Shown: positions 17,620 to 27,012 of the stretch, in pieces
How the letters are laid out: each line of letters starts with the position of its first letter
Position numbering within the stretch: the first letter of the stretch is position 1
Assembly (NCBI GenBank): GCA_001603115.1
Contig: LVBG01000013.1
Span: forward strand, 40,207 to 104,206
From: Spirochaetales bacterium Spiro_05
GTDB lineage: Bacteria; Spirochaetota; Spirochaetia; Sphaerochaetales; Sphaerochaetaceae
Reading direction: 5' to 3'
DNA: 64,000 nt
Notes under the pieces: generated by a model
What the model saw: the letters and a program-made list of their open reading frames with translations, nothing else
The model's database searches: none
Told to the model about the DNA's origin: nothing
Translations under genes and position numbers: made by a program

Positions 17620-19722
17620 ATGAAAGAGGACGCCCAGAAACAAGCCCATGACCTGGTTGAGAAGCTGAAGCTCAAAGAGCTGATGGCCCAGCTTCGTCAC
17701 GATGCGCCGGCGATCGAGCGTCTGGGCATCCCTTCCTACAACTGGTGGAACGAGGGTCTGCATGGTGCTGCGCGCAGCGGAACGGCGACCGTCTTTCCCC
17801 AGGCAATCGGTCTTGCCTCCCTCTTCGACCCCGAGTTCCTCTTCACCATCGCCGAAACGATTTCCATCGAACAGCGGGCAAAGTACAATTTGTACAGCAA
17901 GGAAGGGGACCGGGATATCTACAAGGGTCTCACGGTCTGGTCCCCGAATGTGAACATCTTCCGCGATCCCCGCTGGGGTCGCGGACAGGAGACGTTCGGA
18001 GAGGACCCGCTGCTTACCTCGGTTCTGGCGGTTGCCTTCATCAAGGGCTTGCAGGGAGAGGGCAAGGTCCTCAGGACCGCCTCCTGCGTCAAGCACCTTG
18101 CCGCCCACAGCGGCCCGGAACCCATCAGGCACAGCTTCAATGCCCAAGTAAGTGCAAAGGACCTTGAGGAGACCTATCTTCCTGCGTTCAAGGCAGCGGT
18201 TACAGAGGCGGATGTGGATGCGGTGATGGGAGCGTACAGCGCTCTCAACGGAGAGCCCTGCTGCGGCAGCTTCACACTCATCGAGAAGGTGCTCAGACAG
18301 AAGTGGGGCTTTACAGGGATGTATATCTCCGACTGCTGGGCCATCCGGGACTTCCATCTCAACCATAAGGTGACCAGAACTGAGGAGGAGTCGGCAGCGC
18401 TTGCCTTGAAAGCCGGCTGCGACCTCAACTGCGGCTGCGAGTACCAGGCATTGGAGAAAGCCTACCAGAAGAAGCTCATCACCCGCGAGGATCTGAAGAG
18501 AGCGGCCCGCAGGGTCTTTGCCACCCGCTTCAGGCTGGGACTGCTGGACAAGCAAACCGAATACGACACGCTTGGGCTGGAGAGTCTGGATAGTGAGCAG
18601 CATGCCGAATATGCCTATGAGGCCGCCCGCCGCTCTCTGGTACTGCTCAAGAACGACCACCTGCTGCCGCTCGATAGTCGCAAGCTCTCCAAGATTGCGA
18701 TCATCGGGCCGAATGCCGACTCCACCCGTGCCCTCTGGGGGAACTACCATGGGACTTCCAGCCGCTATACGACCATCCTCAAAGGCTTGCGCGACCATCT
18801 CCAAGATAACGTGCAAGTTCTCTACGGGGAGGGAAGCTCACTGACCAAGGAGCGTGTGGAGCGCCTTGCAAAGGAAGACGACCGCCTCGCTGAGGCCGTC
18901 TTTCTGGCAAAGGCCAGCGATGTGGTGCTGCTCTGCCTTGGCCTTGATGAGTCGGTGGAGGGAGAGATGCACGACGATGGCAACGGCGGCTGGGCCGGGG
19001 ACAAGAAGGATCTCCGGCTTCCCCTGTGCCAGCAAAAGCTGCTCAAGGCGGTTGCCTCAACCGGCAAGCCTGTCATCGTGCTGCTGCTCAGCGGTGGCGC
19101 CCTCGATCCCCAGATAGAAGCCTATCCCAATGTGAAGGCACTCATCCAGGGTTGGTATCCAGGACAAGCGGGAGGAAGGGCGGTTGCAGATCTGCTCTTC
19201 GGCCGCTACAGCCCTTCGGCTGTTCTTCCCATCACGTTCTACAAGGCAAGCGCCGATTTGCCACCCTTCACCGACTACTCCATGAAGGGAAGGACGTACC
19301 GCTATGTACAGCAGGACCAGGTGCTCTTCCCCTTCGGCTTCGGCCTCTCCTATGCTTCGTTCAGCTATGCACTGGAGGAGGCAAAGACGCAAGAAGATGG
19401 CTCGGTTCTTGTCCAAGGGCGGGTACGCAACACCAGCTCGGTCGACAGCCGCCATGTGATCCAGCTCTACCTAGCGGGCGAATGCCCCGATCTTCCTCCC
19501 CACCCGGTATTGGCAGGATTTGCGAGTCTTTTCCTTCCTGCCGGGCAGGAACTCACCCATACCTTTCTCCTCAAGGAAGCACAGTTCACCGCTGTCAACC
19601 AAGAGGGTCAGCGATATGCCGTCAAGGGGAGGTTTCACCTCTCCTTCGGGGGCAGCCAAGGCGATGAGCTGAGCCAAAGGCTCGGCGCTGCGCCGGTCTC
19701 ACACACTACTTTCATTCGTTAG
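17620..19722 (+). CDS. Glycoside hydrolase family 3 (beta-glucosidase/xylosidase-like)
   Basis: GH3 motifs VKHLAAHSG, GFTGMYISDCWAI; C-terminal domain and fibronectin-III-like tail. Confidence 0.92.
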   Translation: MKEDAQKQAHDLVEKLKLKELMAQLRHDAPAIERLGIPSYNWWNEGLHGAARSGTATVFPQAIGLASLFDPEFLFTIAETISIEQRAKYNLYSKEGDRDIYKGLTVWSPNVNIFRDPRWGRGQETFGEDPLLTSVLAVAFIKGLQGEGKVLRTASCVKHLAAHSGPEPIRHSFNAQVSAKDLEETYLPAFKAAVTEADVDAVMGAYSALNGEPCCGSFTLIEKVLRQKWGFTGMYISDCWAIRDFHLNHKVTRTEEESAALALKAGCDLNCGCEYQALEKAYQKKLITREDLKRAARRVFATRFRLGLLDKQTEYDTLGLESLDSEQHAEYAYEAARRSLVLLKNDHLLPLDSRKLSKIAIIGPNADSTRALWGNYHGTSSRYTTILKGLRDHLQDNVQVLYGEGSSLTKERVERLAKEDDRLAEAVFLAKASDVVLLCLGLDESVEGEMHDDGNGGWAGDKKDLRLPLCQQKLLKAVASTGKPVIVLLLSGGALDPQIEAYPNVKALIQGWYPGQAGGRAVADLLFGRYSPSAVLPITFYKASADLPPFTDYSMKGRTYRYVQQDQVLFPFGFGLSYASFSYALEEAKTQEDGSVLVQGRVRNTSSVDSRHVIQLYLAGECPDLPPHPVLAGFASLFLPAGQELTHTFLLKEAQFTAVNQEGQRYAVKGRFHLSFGGSQGDELSQRLGAAPVSHTTFIR

Positions 19723-19732
19723 GAGTCATGCG

Positions 19733-20656
19733 ATGGCAGACAAACGTACGGTAATCAGGACGAAACCACCGCTTTGGACACGGATCAAGACGCAGAAGTT
19801 CCTGCTTCTGATGCTCGTCCCCGGCCTTATCTGGTACCTTTTGTTCAAGTATCTTCCCCTGCTGGGGCTCTCGCTCGGGTTCACCGACTACGGCTTCCGT
19901 TCCAAGGTGTCGTTCGTAGGCTTGGAGAACTTCTCCCGCCTGCTCAGCTCGACCATCTTCTGGAATGCGTTTCGCAATACGCTGGTGATCAGCATGGCGA
20001 ACATCGTCTTCTACTTCCCGGCCCCTCTCATCGTGGCCTTGCTGATCAATGAGCTGAAGAGCCTGAAGGCAAAGCGTTTCATCCAGTTCCTCATCTACAT
20101 CCCCTACTTCTTCAGCTGGGTTGTGGTGGGAAGCATTTTTGTGAATCTGCTGTCTCCTTCCTCGGGCCTGGTGAACAATATCATCACCAAGCTTGGGGGT
20201 GAGAGTATCTACTTCATGGCCAGTGCAAAGTTTTTCCGCCCGGTGTTGGTCAGCTCCTACATCTGGAGGCAGATGGGCTATGGGGCGGTCATCTACGTAG
20301 CCAGTCTTACGACCGTCCAGCCTGAGCTCTACGAGGCTGCCACCATCGATGGTGCGGGCCACTGGGGCCAACTGTGGCATGTGACGTTGCCTGGCATCCG
20401 CAGCACCATCGTGACGATGCTGCTGCTCAATCTCAGCCATGTGCTGCTGATCTTCGAGCAGGTGTTGGTCATGTACAATGCGGCGGTTTACGATGTGGCG
20501 GATGTGCTGCAGACCTATGTGTTCCGCGAAGGGGTGCTTGCAGGCGATCTGGGATACTCCATTGCCGTGGGTATGTTCACCTCGATCGTCAGCCTGACGT
20601 TGGTGCTCTCCACCAACAAGATCAGCGCCCGGTTCCTCGATGAACCGATTCTCTAG
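19733..20656 (+). CDS. ABC transporter permease (LplB-like)
   Basis: EAATIDGAGHWGQLWHVTLPG EAA loop, 6 TM. Confidence 0.92.
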   Translation: MADKRTVIRTKPPLWTRIKTQKFLLLMLVPGLIWYLLFKYLPLLGLSLGFTDYGFRSKVSFVGLENFSRLLSSTIFWNAFRNTLVISMANIVFYFPAPLIVALLINELKSLKAKRFIQFLIYIPYFFSWVVVGSIFVNLLSPSSGLVNNIITKLGGESIYFMASAKFFRPVLVSSYIWRQMGYGAVIYVASLTTVQPELYEAATIDGAGHWGQLWHVTLPGIRSTIVTMLLLNLSHVLLIFEQVLVMYNAAVYDVADVLQTYVFREGVLAGDLGYSIAVGMFTSIVSLTLVLSTNKISARFLDEPIL

Positions 20657-20665
20657 GAGGAAATC

Positions 20666-21526
20666 ATGACCACTACCATTCGCGAAAGCAGATCACGCAA
20701 GCTGTTTCATATCATCAATGCACTCCTGCTCGGTTTCATCTGCCTGATCTTCATCATCCCCATCTGGAACGTGCTCATCACCTCGGTGGCGAAGGATGTC
20801 GATGTGATGGGAACCGACTACCTGCTCATGCCTCGCTCGTTCACCCTGCAAAACTACTGGAGGGTGCTCAACAGCGGCTATATGGGTGCGTTCAAGAACT
20901 CACTCTTCGTCGCCTTCCTGGGAACGGCGTTCTCCATGCTCATCACCGTTCCCATGGGCTTTGCCCTGGCACAGAAGCATCTGGTGGGCAGGTCCGTCAT
21001 CATGAAGGCAATCGTCTTCACCATGGTCTTCGATGCCGGCATCATGCCCTTCTACATCGTGGTGCGCTCCCTGGGCCTGATCAACAGCATGGGGGCGATC
21101 ATCTTCCCGGTTGCCATTTCCACGTTCAACCTGATCATCATCAAGAACTATATGGCAAGCATCCCCGTCTCCCTCATCGAGAGTGCTACCCTTGATGGAT
21201 GCAACGATATGATGATCCTGCTCAGGATTGTGCTCCCACTCTCGGTTTCCATCATTGCCGCTGTCACGCTCTTCTATTTCGTCAGTTACTGGAACCGCTA
21301 CTTCGAGGTGATCATGTTCATCAACGACAGCCGCAAGTACACCTTGCAGGTGGTGTTGCGCTCGTTGATGTTCGAGTCCGATGAGTCGCTCGGGGGCGGA
21401 CAATATGTGTACAACAACCTCAAGATGGCGGTCATGGTGCTGGGCATGCTCCCGGTTCTGGTCATCTATCCATTCGTCCAAAGACATTTTGTCTCCGGGT
21501 TGATGCTTGGGGGTGTCAAAGGTTGA
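20666..21526 (+). CDS. Carbohydrate ABC transporter permease (LplC/YtcP-like)
   Basis: ESATLDGCNDMMILLRIVLPLS EAA loop, 6 TM; C-terminal VQRHFVSGLMLGGVKG. Confidence 0.93.
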   Translation: MTTTIRESRSRKLFHIINALLLGFICLIFIIPIWNVLITSVAKDVDVMGTDYLLMPRSFTLQNYWRVLNSGYMGAFKNSLFVAFLGTAFSMLITVPMGFALAQKHLVGRSVIMKAIVFTMVFDAGIMPFYIVVRSLGLINSMGAIIFPVAISTFNLIIIKNYMASIPVSLIESATLDGCNDMMILLRIVLPLSVSIIAAVTLFYFVSYWNRYFEVIMFINDSRKYTLQVVLRSLMFESDESLGGGQYVYNNLKMAVMVLGMLPVLVIYPFVQRHFVSGLMLGGVKG

Positions 21527-21649
21527 GAGGGGGTGAAATCCTGCTTGCTTGTTCTACTCATTCACTTCCTGTGCATGCCGGTCTCTTCGGAAGGCCGGCT
21601 GCACGTTTCTCCAAGCATCATCGCATACATGTTCATTTCCAAAGTTCCA

Positions 21650-21986
21650 AAGTCCGGACTTTGGGCTGAACTTTGGGCTGAACTTTGGGCTGAACTTTGG
21701 GCTGAACTTTGGGCTGAACTTTGGGCTGAACTTTGGGCTGAACTTAAGAATCCCTTCTCTGTCTCATCTGCATAGAACAATAGGTGATGAACCTTTGGAA
21801 TGTACGATACTCTCAATGATATCAGATACCCCAACCATCACCCAAAGCGAACTATCCGACCAACTTGGTATTGCACTGCCAAAAATCAAGCGAACCATGG
21901 CAGCGATGGCAAAGAGACAGGTACTTGTACGCAAGGGCGGCAAGCGACATGGGTTCTGGGAAGTCAAGGACAGGAAGGAGCAGTAG
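21650..21986 (+). pseudogene. C-terminal remnant of an AlbA_2/RecG-like putative regulator: (NFGL)n linker plus wHTH
   Basis: ...DFGLNFGLNFGLN...ILSMISDTPTITQSELSDQLGIALPKIKRTMAAMAKRQVLVRKGGKRHGFWEV; no recognisable N-terminal domain upstream. Confidence 0.55.
21658..21741 (+). repeat. Perfect 12-bp tandem repeat ACTTTGGGCTGA x7
   Basis: Seven identical units counted directly; encodes NFGL-type tetrapeptides. Confidence 0.97.
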
Positions 21987-21990
21987 TTGG

Positions 21991-23211
21991 TTACTCCTCC
22001 CCTTCAAACAACTCCTCGAAGGTCGGGGTGCTCTCCACCGCATCCTCCTCATACTGCTCCTGTTCAAGTTCCCTGACCGTACTGGTCTCCTCTGACTGGT
22101 AGAGATAGAGCTGGTCCAGGTACTCGATTGCCGTACGGATCTTCGAACGCAGCAGATAGCCGCTTCGGTCAACCTGCTGCAACAGTTTCTCGGTATCTAC
22201 AGAGGGAACCCAGTCATACGCCTGAGCGTGGAACTGTACCATCTTCAAGAGGATGCTGCGGATCTCCTCATGGGTGAGGGGCTTGAGCTGGGGTGCCTTG
22301 ACTATTGCATCAAGCACCGCCTTCATCGGCATCTGGTCCTCGGGATAAAGCTCCTCAAGGTTCTGGTACTCATGCTTCGCCTCGATGACATCCTCAGTAT
22401 AGGAAGCACTGAACGCAAACAGGCTGAATGTCGACTCCATCATCTTCGGAGGGAAGAGGAAGCGGGCAAGATTCTGGTATGCCTTGGCACGGGCCTTTTT
22501 GCTCAACCTGCCAACCAGTTCGGACTCATCAAAGAGAATGACCCAACCCTGGTAACCAAGCTGCACAAACAGATGGCTGAGAAAGGCAAGATAGTCCTGG
22601 GTATGGCGGGACTTGACGAAGTTCTGGTTGAAGGTTGCCTTCTCTGCAAAAATCCTGCGGTACATCTTCCTGATCTGGACATTGGAGACGAAGTCGCCTT
22701 CCAAGTCAGTCTGCAGCTGGAACTGCTCCTCCTGGTCATCGGTATGGAGGTAGGAACGAAGCAGATAGTAGAGCCGGTCGGTCTCCAACTGCGTGGCAGC
22801 ATACAACAGCAGGTCGGTGGCAAGGGGGGCATGGGGCGTAAGCTTATCCAGCTCCTGGGTAAACCCCGGTTGCAGGTGGCCGGGAAGGAAGGTGTTGCTG
22901 ATCAACTTGGGATAGACAAGATAGAGCTTGTCCAGCGGAGTCTCCTTGCTCAGGGACACCACCGAAACCACCATATTGCGGGCATGGGCAAGGGTATACA
23001 CGGTGTTCAGCAGGTGGGTCTTGCCCTCCCCGTACTTGCCGCTGATGATCATGCCGTCACTTTGCCCTTCACGGGAAACAGCATCGAGACGGGAGATCAG
23101 GTCAGAAAGGAGCTCCTTGCGGGCTTCGGAAAAATGGTGGCCGATCGCTTTGGAGGGCACCCCGGAGCGCAACGCCTCGATCATATGCCGCTGTTCATAC
23201 TCCCAACTCAT
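21991..23211 (-). CDS. P-loop ATPase, BrxD/DUF2791-like (BREX-type ATP-binding protein)
   Basis: GHHFSEARKELLSDL, SGKYGEGKTHLLNTVYTLA Walker A, GWVILFDESELVGRLSKKARAKAYQNLARFL Walker B region. Confidence 0.7.
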   Translation of the reverse strand: MSWEYEQRHMIEALRSGVPSKAIGHHFSEARKELLSDLISRLDAVSREGQSDGMIISGKYGEGKTHLLNTVYTLAHARNMVVSVVSLSKETPLDKLYLVYPKLISNTFLPGHLQPGFTQELDKLTPHAPLATDLLLYAATQLETDRLYYLLRSYLHTDDQEEQFQLQTDLEGDFVSNVQIRKMYRRIFAEKATFNQNFVKSRHTQDYLAFLSHLFVQLGYQGWVILFDESELVGRLSKKARAKAYQNLARFLFPPKMMESTFSLFAFSASYTEDVIEAKHEYQNLEELYPEDQMPMKAVLDAIVKAPQLKPLTHEEIRSILLKMVQFHAQAYDWVPSVDTEKLLQQVDRSGYLLRSKIRTAIEYLDQLYLYQSEETSTVRELEQEQYEEDAVESTPTFEELFEGEE

Positions 23212-24457
23212 ACTGCCCCTCCTCATCCTGTGCGCCACCAAGCAAACCTAAGGTGGCTTGGTTCACCAAACGTGGGAGGGAGGCCCCTCCCAGCTTTGCC
23301 TGCAAGATCAGGCTCTTTGCTGTCTGCTCATCAAGCACGGTGGTCTCCACATTGATATGCTGAACGATCTGGGCAAGCTTGGTGCTCATCTGGATCAGCA
23401 TCTCTGGGGTGTACACCTGCTGGGCCACTGCATCGAGATCGATGATGTCGGAGAACTTGTTGATCCGCTGTGACACCACCTCGTTCTGGATACGCATCCA
23501 CAACGCCTGATACGACTTCAGCCCTGCATTCTCATTGTCCAACAGCTCCCGACCAAAGGCATACACAACCATGAAGTGACCGAAGGTATCGATGTCATCG
23601 ATGAGCTGACGGATGCTCTCATAAGTATCCTCGCGCTTCATCTTGGTGTAATGGAAGGGGTTCATCCCCGAACCATCGACCAGGACATCAAGATCGTCAA
23701 CCAACACCACCAAGCCGGAGAAGCCTGCAAGGTGGACCAATTCCGAAAGCGAGCGGAGCATGGTGCGTGCACTGTACTTGGTGATCTTGCTCGGGGCCAT
23801 GCCAAGGGGTCTGAGGCTGGTCATGCGGATCTTCTTGTCCCCATGCATCCAGGCAAGCACCAGATCCTTGTTCGCCTCTTCCAGCACAGGATGGCCAAGC
23901 AAGGAACCGCAGAGCAGACTGCAGGCAAGGCTGAAATTGTTGTCCATCCGACGGTTGTCCAGAAACATCTGCTTGAGCTGGTTTCGCATCTCCCGCCGGG
24001 TCAGCCCATCGGCCAAGCCTTGGATGGCGAGATGGTCGAGAAAGGTGGTCCCTTCCTCGATGTCCTTGCTGGAGAAGCCCATCGCCTCAACGATGCGCTC
24101 ACTGCAGCAGGAGAGCAGGTGCATGATATCCACCTGGCTGAAGATTTGCAGATAGAACTCGCGGAAATCATGGAGCCAGAGGTTCCGTGCCGAAAGGCTG
24201 ACGGTAATGTAGCGAGCATCCTTGGCCACCGACTGGAAGAGGTGCAGGCAGTGGGTCTTGCCACTGCCCTTTCCGCCGGTAAGGAACTTGATCTTGCTTC
24301 CGCCGGCGAGGATGAACTCATCAAGGTAGCGCTCTTTCCAGAAATCGGTCAGGAATTGGATCCCCACCGAGAGCTCGGAGAGCAACTGCTCGCTCTCGGG
24401 CACCTTGCCTTGCGAAAGCTGTGCTATCGTTGCATTGATTCTCGTCTCTGTCTCCAT
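23195..24457 (-). CDS. Second P-loop ATPase, distantly BrxD-like
   Basis: FLTGGKGSGKTHCLHLFQ Walker A, GLVVLVDDLDVLV Walker B; 17-bp overlap with next gene. Confidence 0.6.
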   Translation of the reverse strand: METETRINATIAQLSQGKVPESEQLLSELSVGIQFLTDFWKERYLDEFILAGGSKIKFLTGGKGSGKTHCLHLFQSVAKDARYITVSLSARNLWLHDFREFYLQIFSQVDIMHLLSCCSERIVEAMGFSSKDIEEGTTFLDHLAIQGLADGLTRREMRNQLKQMFLDNRRMDNNFSLACSLLCGSLLGHPVLEEANKDLVLAWMHGDKKIRMTSLRPLGMAPSKITKYSARTMLRSLSELVHLAGFSGLVVLVDDLDVLVDGSGMNPFHYTKMKREDTYESIRQLIDDIDTFGHFMVVYAFGRELLDNENAGLKSYQALWMRIQNEVVSQRINKFSDIIDLDAVAQQVYTPEMLIQMSTKLAQIVQHINVETTVLDEQTAKSLILQAKLGGASLPRLVNQATLGLLGGAQDEEGQYELGV

Positions 24458-24468
24458 GCCTCACCTCA

Positions 24469-25233
24469 TCAATAGAATCGGATGGTAGCCAAGAAGTGCT
24501 CGCGTCCGGACCGGTCAAGGATTCGCAGGCACTTGTTGCTGTTCCTGCTCGGCCCGAACTGATAGGAGCGCCCTCCCTTGATCTCAACTGCATCGGTATC
24601 GAAAAGCCGGGCTATGTCGAAGGCAAAGCTCTGCTGGTCGTACTCCTTGCGCGAGCGGCTCATCGGTACAAGGAACTTGTACAGGGTGGTCAGATAGATG
24701 TCATTGCTGGTTCCCTTGCCCTGCTTCATGCCGGCAAGGTCGTAGGCCACTGCCAGCTCATTGGCAAACTGGGTTGCATTGAACGATGCTTTGTAGAGCT
24801 TCTCCTGACCAGTCTTGATCAGGTCGACCAAGGCTTCGGGGCGAAGGCAGGAGACCTTTTTGCGGTCCAGATATACTTCAAGGTTCTCCACATCAATACG
24901 TACGGTGAAGGGGAACATTTCAAAGACAGGGAAGGTTCCGATGACATCCACGCCCTTGAGGGCACACTGCTCGAGCAACTGCTGGGCAAAGAGCCCGCTT
25001 TCGAGGTACTCGTGTGCATCAAAGCTTGCAAGCAGGGTATGTGCCTGATCGACCACAGCTTCGGTCTCCGCGCTCACCTGGTCAAGGGTAGCGGTATCAG
25101 AGAGGGCACGCAGCACATCACCACTTTCCATCTCCCGGGCTATGCTCTTCTGTAGTTTGTTCAGGGTTTTGAGCTTGTCCTTCAGGCTCTTCTCCAAGGC
25201 ACTATAATCTTTGTACAGCGTTTCGTAATCCAT
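24469..25233 (-). CDS. Uncharacterised protein, N-terminal coiled coil, defence-island partner
   Basis: MDYETLYKDYSALEKSLKDKLKTLNKLQKS...; no recognised motif; 11 bp from the ATPase gene. Confidence 0.7.
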   Translation of the reverse strand: MDYETLYKDYSALEKSLKDKLKTLNKLQKSIAREMESGDVLRALSDTATLDQVSAETEAVVDQAHTLLASFDAHEYLESGLFAQQLLEQCALKGVDVIGTFPVFEMFPFTVRIDVENLEVYLDRKKVSCLRPEALVDLIKTGQEKLYKASFNATQFANELAVAYDLAGMKQGKGTSNDIYLTTLYKFLVPMSRSRKEYDQQSFAFDIARLFDTDAVEIKGGRSYQFGPSRNSNKCLRILDRSGREHFLATIRFY

Positions 25234-25366
25234 GACTGCTCCTTTTCTGCATATCAGGAAAATCATACGGTATGAAAGAAGCCTGTGCAATCCCGACAAT
25301 GAGAATAATGCTGGATTGTCAGCACCAACGAGGTGTGCTAGGGTGACAGGAGGAGCGTACCTACCG

Positions 25367-26902
25367 ATGGGTTTTTCCCTCTACTCATGGCAGCAGACAT
25401 GCATCAAGGAATGGCTTTCCATCGGAAGCCGGGGTGTGGTGCAGGTTGTCACCGGGGCGGGAAAGACCATCCTTGCCCTCTATGCTGCCAAAGCCTTGCA
25501 AGAGAAGCTGGGAAAGCCGGTGGAACTGGTGATTATTGTTCCCAAGACCTTTCTGGTCACCCAGTGGAAAGCCAGCATCCTCTCCCATCAGCAGGACCTG
25601 GGGATCAGGCGGGAAGATATCGGCTGGGTGCAGGGAAACCATCACCAGGTGCACAACAAGCGGGTCATGATCTATGTGGTGAACTCCGCCCGGTATACTC
25701 TCTCCTCCACCTTGCACTCCTTGCTTACGAAAGGCAAGACGGTATTGGTCATTGCCGATGAGTGTCACCACTATGCAAGTGCGGAGAACCGCAAGATCTT
25801 CTCCTTCCTCGATTCCCTCGATGCAAAGGCCACGAAACGCTTTCACTCCTTCGGCCTCTCCGCCACTCCCCAAGTCCACGGGTTTGCCACCCATCTGGTA
25901 CCTGCCCTCGGCCCGCTCTTCTACACCTACGGGTTTACCGAAGCGATTCGGGATGGGGTGATCAACCAGGTGGTCATCCACAACGTGGAGCTTGCAATGA
26001 CCGAAGAGCAGGTTGAACTGTATGGCGAGCTCTGCGCAAAGGTCACCACCACCCTCCACCGCCTGACCAATCTGGTGCCCTATCTGAAAAAGCTCAAAGG
26101 TGCAGAGTTCTTCCTGGAAATCCAGAATCTCTGCACCAGCAAGCATGAATCGATTGCCGAAACAGCAAGACTGCTCATAGCCCTCTTTCACCAGCGTCGT
26201 GCCCTGGTAAACCTTGCTCCCCAACGTATCACCTGCACCTTTGATCTGATCAAGCTTCTCGATTCGCGGAGCAAGATCATCATCTTTGGTGAGAGGATCA
26301 GCCAGAGCGAGGAGCTCTACGAGCTGCTCAAGCGTCGCTATCCCAAGGAGGTGGCTCACTACCACAGTGAGCTTGGGGAGATTGAACGTACCGTGGCCCT
26401 GAAGCGCTATCGCAGTGGGGAAGCCCGAATCCTTGTCTCCTGCAAGGCCCTTGATGAGGGGCTGGACATCCCCAGTGCCGATGTGGGGATCATCCTCTCC
26501 TCCACCAGCGAGCAACGCCAGCGCATCCAACGCCTGGGAAGGATCCTCAGGCGCCAGGAGGGCAAGCTCAAGGCCAGCCTGTTCTATCTCTGCTTGGGCA
26601 ACACCGTTGAGGACGCCAATCTGCTGGATGAGGGTCTTGAGCTGGTGGAGGAGTGGTATCTTTCGTATACCAACCACTTCATCCACCCCGTCTACGACGA
26701 GCTTGCCGATGATCTTGTGCATGCCCTGCACAAGAAAGGGGCAATCATCCCCGGCTTGGATGCCTTGCTTGACAGAGGAAGGGTACACAGCGACTGGTGT
26801 GAGGATCCCACTATCCTCAAGGATCTGGCACAGGGAAGGGACGAGCGCTACTACACCCTGATGCGTTCGCTTTCGCTGCTTCGCATGCGAAACGGAGTAT
26901 GA
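25367..26902 (+). CDS. SF2 DEAD/DEAH-type helicase (XPB/UvrB-like arrangement)
   Basis: VQVVTGAGKTILALYAA (I), VIADECHHYAS (II), FGLSATP (III), VSCKALDEGLDIPSADVGI, QRLGRILRRQEGK (VI). Confidence 0.88.
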   Translation: MGFSLYSWQQTCIKEWLSIGSRGVVQVVTGAGKTILALYAAKALQEKLGKPVELVIIVPKTFLVTQWKASILSHQQDLGIRREDIGWVQGNHHQVHNKRVMIYVVNSARYTLSSTLHSLLTKGKTVLVIADECHHYASAENRKIFSFLDSLDAKATKRFHSFGLSATPQVHGFATHLVPALGPLFYTYGFTEAIRDGVINQVVIHNVELAMTEEQVELYGELCAKVTTTLHRLTNLVPYLKKLKGAEFFLEIQNLCTSKHESIAETARLLIALFHQRRALVNLAPQRITCTFDLIKLLDSRSKIIIFGERISQSEELYELLKRRYPKEVAHYHSELGEIERTVALKRYRSGEARILVSCKALDEGLDIPSADVGIILSSTSEQRQRIQRLGRILRRQEGKLKASLFYLCLGNTVEDANLLDEGLELVEEWYLSYTNHFIHPVYDELADDLVHALHKKGAIIPGLDALLDRGRVHSDWCEDPTILKDLAQGRDERYYTLMRSLSLLRMRNGV

Positions 26903-26913
26903 AGTCAAAAGTT

Positions 26914-26931
26914 TTTTCTCTGGGGAGAAAA
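26914..26931. repeat. Palindrome TTTTCTC-TGGG-GAGAAAA; flanking GTTTTTTCTC repeats at 26911 and 26951
   Basis: Perfect 7-bp arms; 40-bp-spaced direct repeat of GTTTTTTCTCT. Confidence 0.85.
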
Positions 26932-26980
26932 TAGTTTCAATTTTAAGATAGTTTTTTCTCTCTAGTGAAACAATTCAGTT

Positions 26981-27005
26981 GTATACCACGCTTTCCATGG
27001 TATAC
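26981..27005. promoter_or_regulatory. Operator-like inverted repeat GTATACCA-N9-TGGTATAC
   Basis: Perfect 8-bp arms ending 7 bp before the ATG at 27013. Confidence 0.7.
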
Positions 27006-27012
27006 TGGATGT

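Noticed and set aside
17233-18816. 527-aa minus-strand ORF
   Set aside because: Antisense to the SBP end and GH3 gene; the GH3 frame has clear family motifs.
21533-21834. WAEL- and QSSA-repeat ORFs across the 12-bp tandem repeat
   Set aside because: They are alternative-frame readings of the same 12-bp unit; only the NFGL frame continues into a recognisable wHTH.
25385-26908. 507-aa minus-strand ORF
   Set aside because: Exact antisense of the SF2 helicase, which carries all helicase motifs on the + strand.
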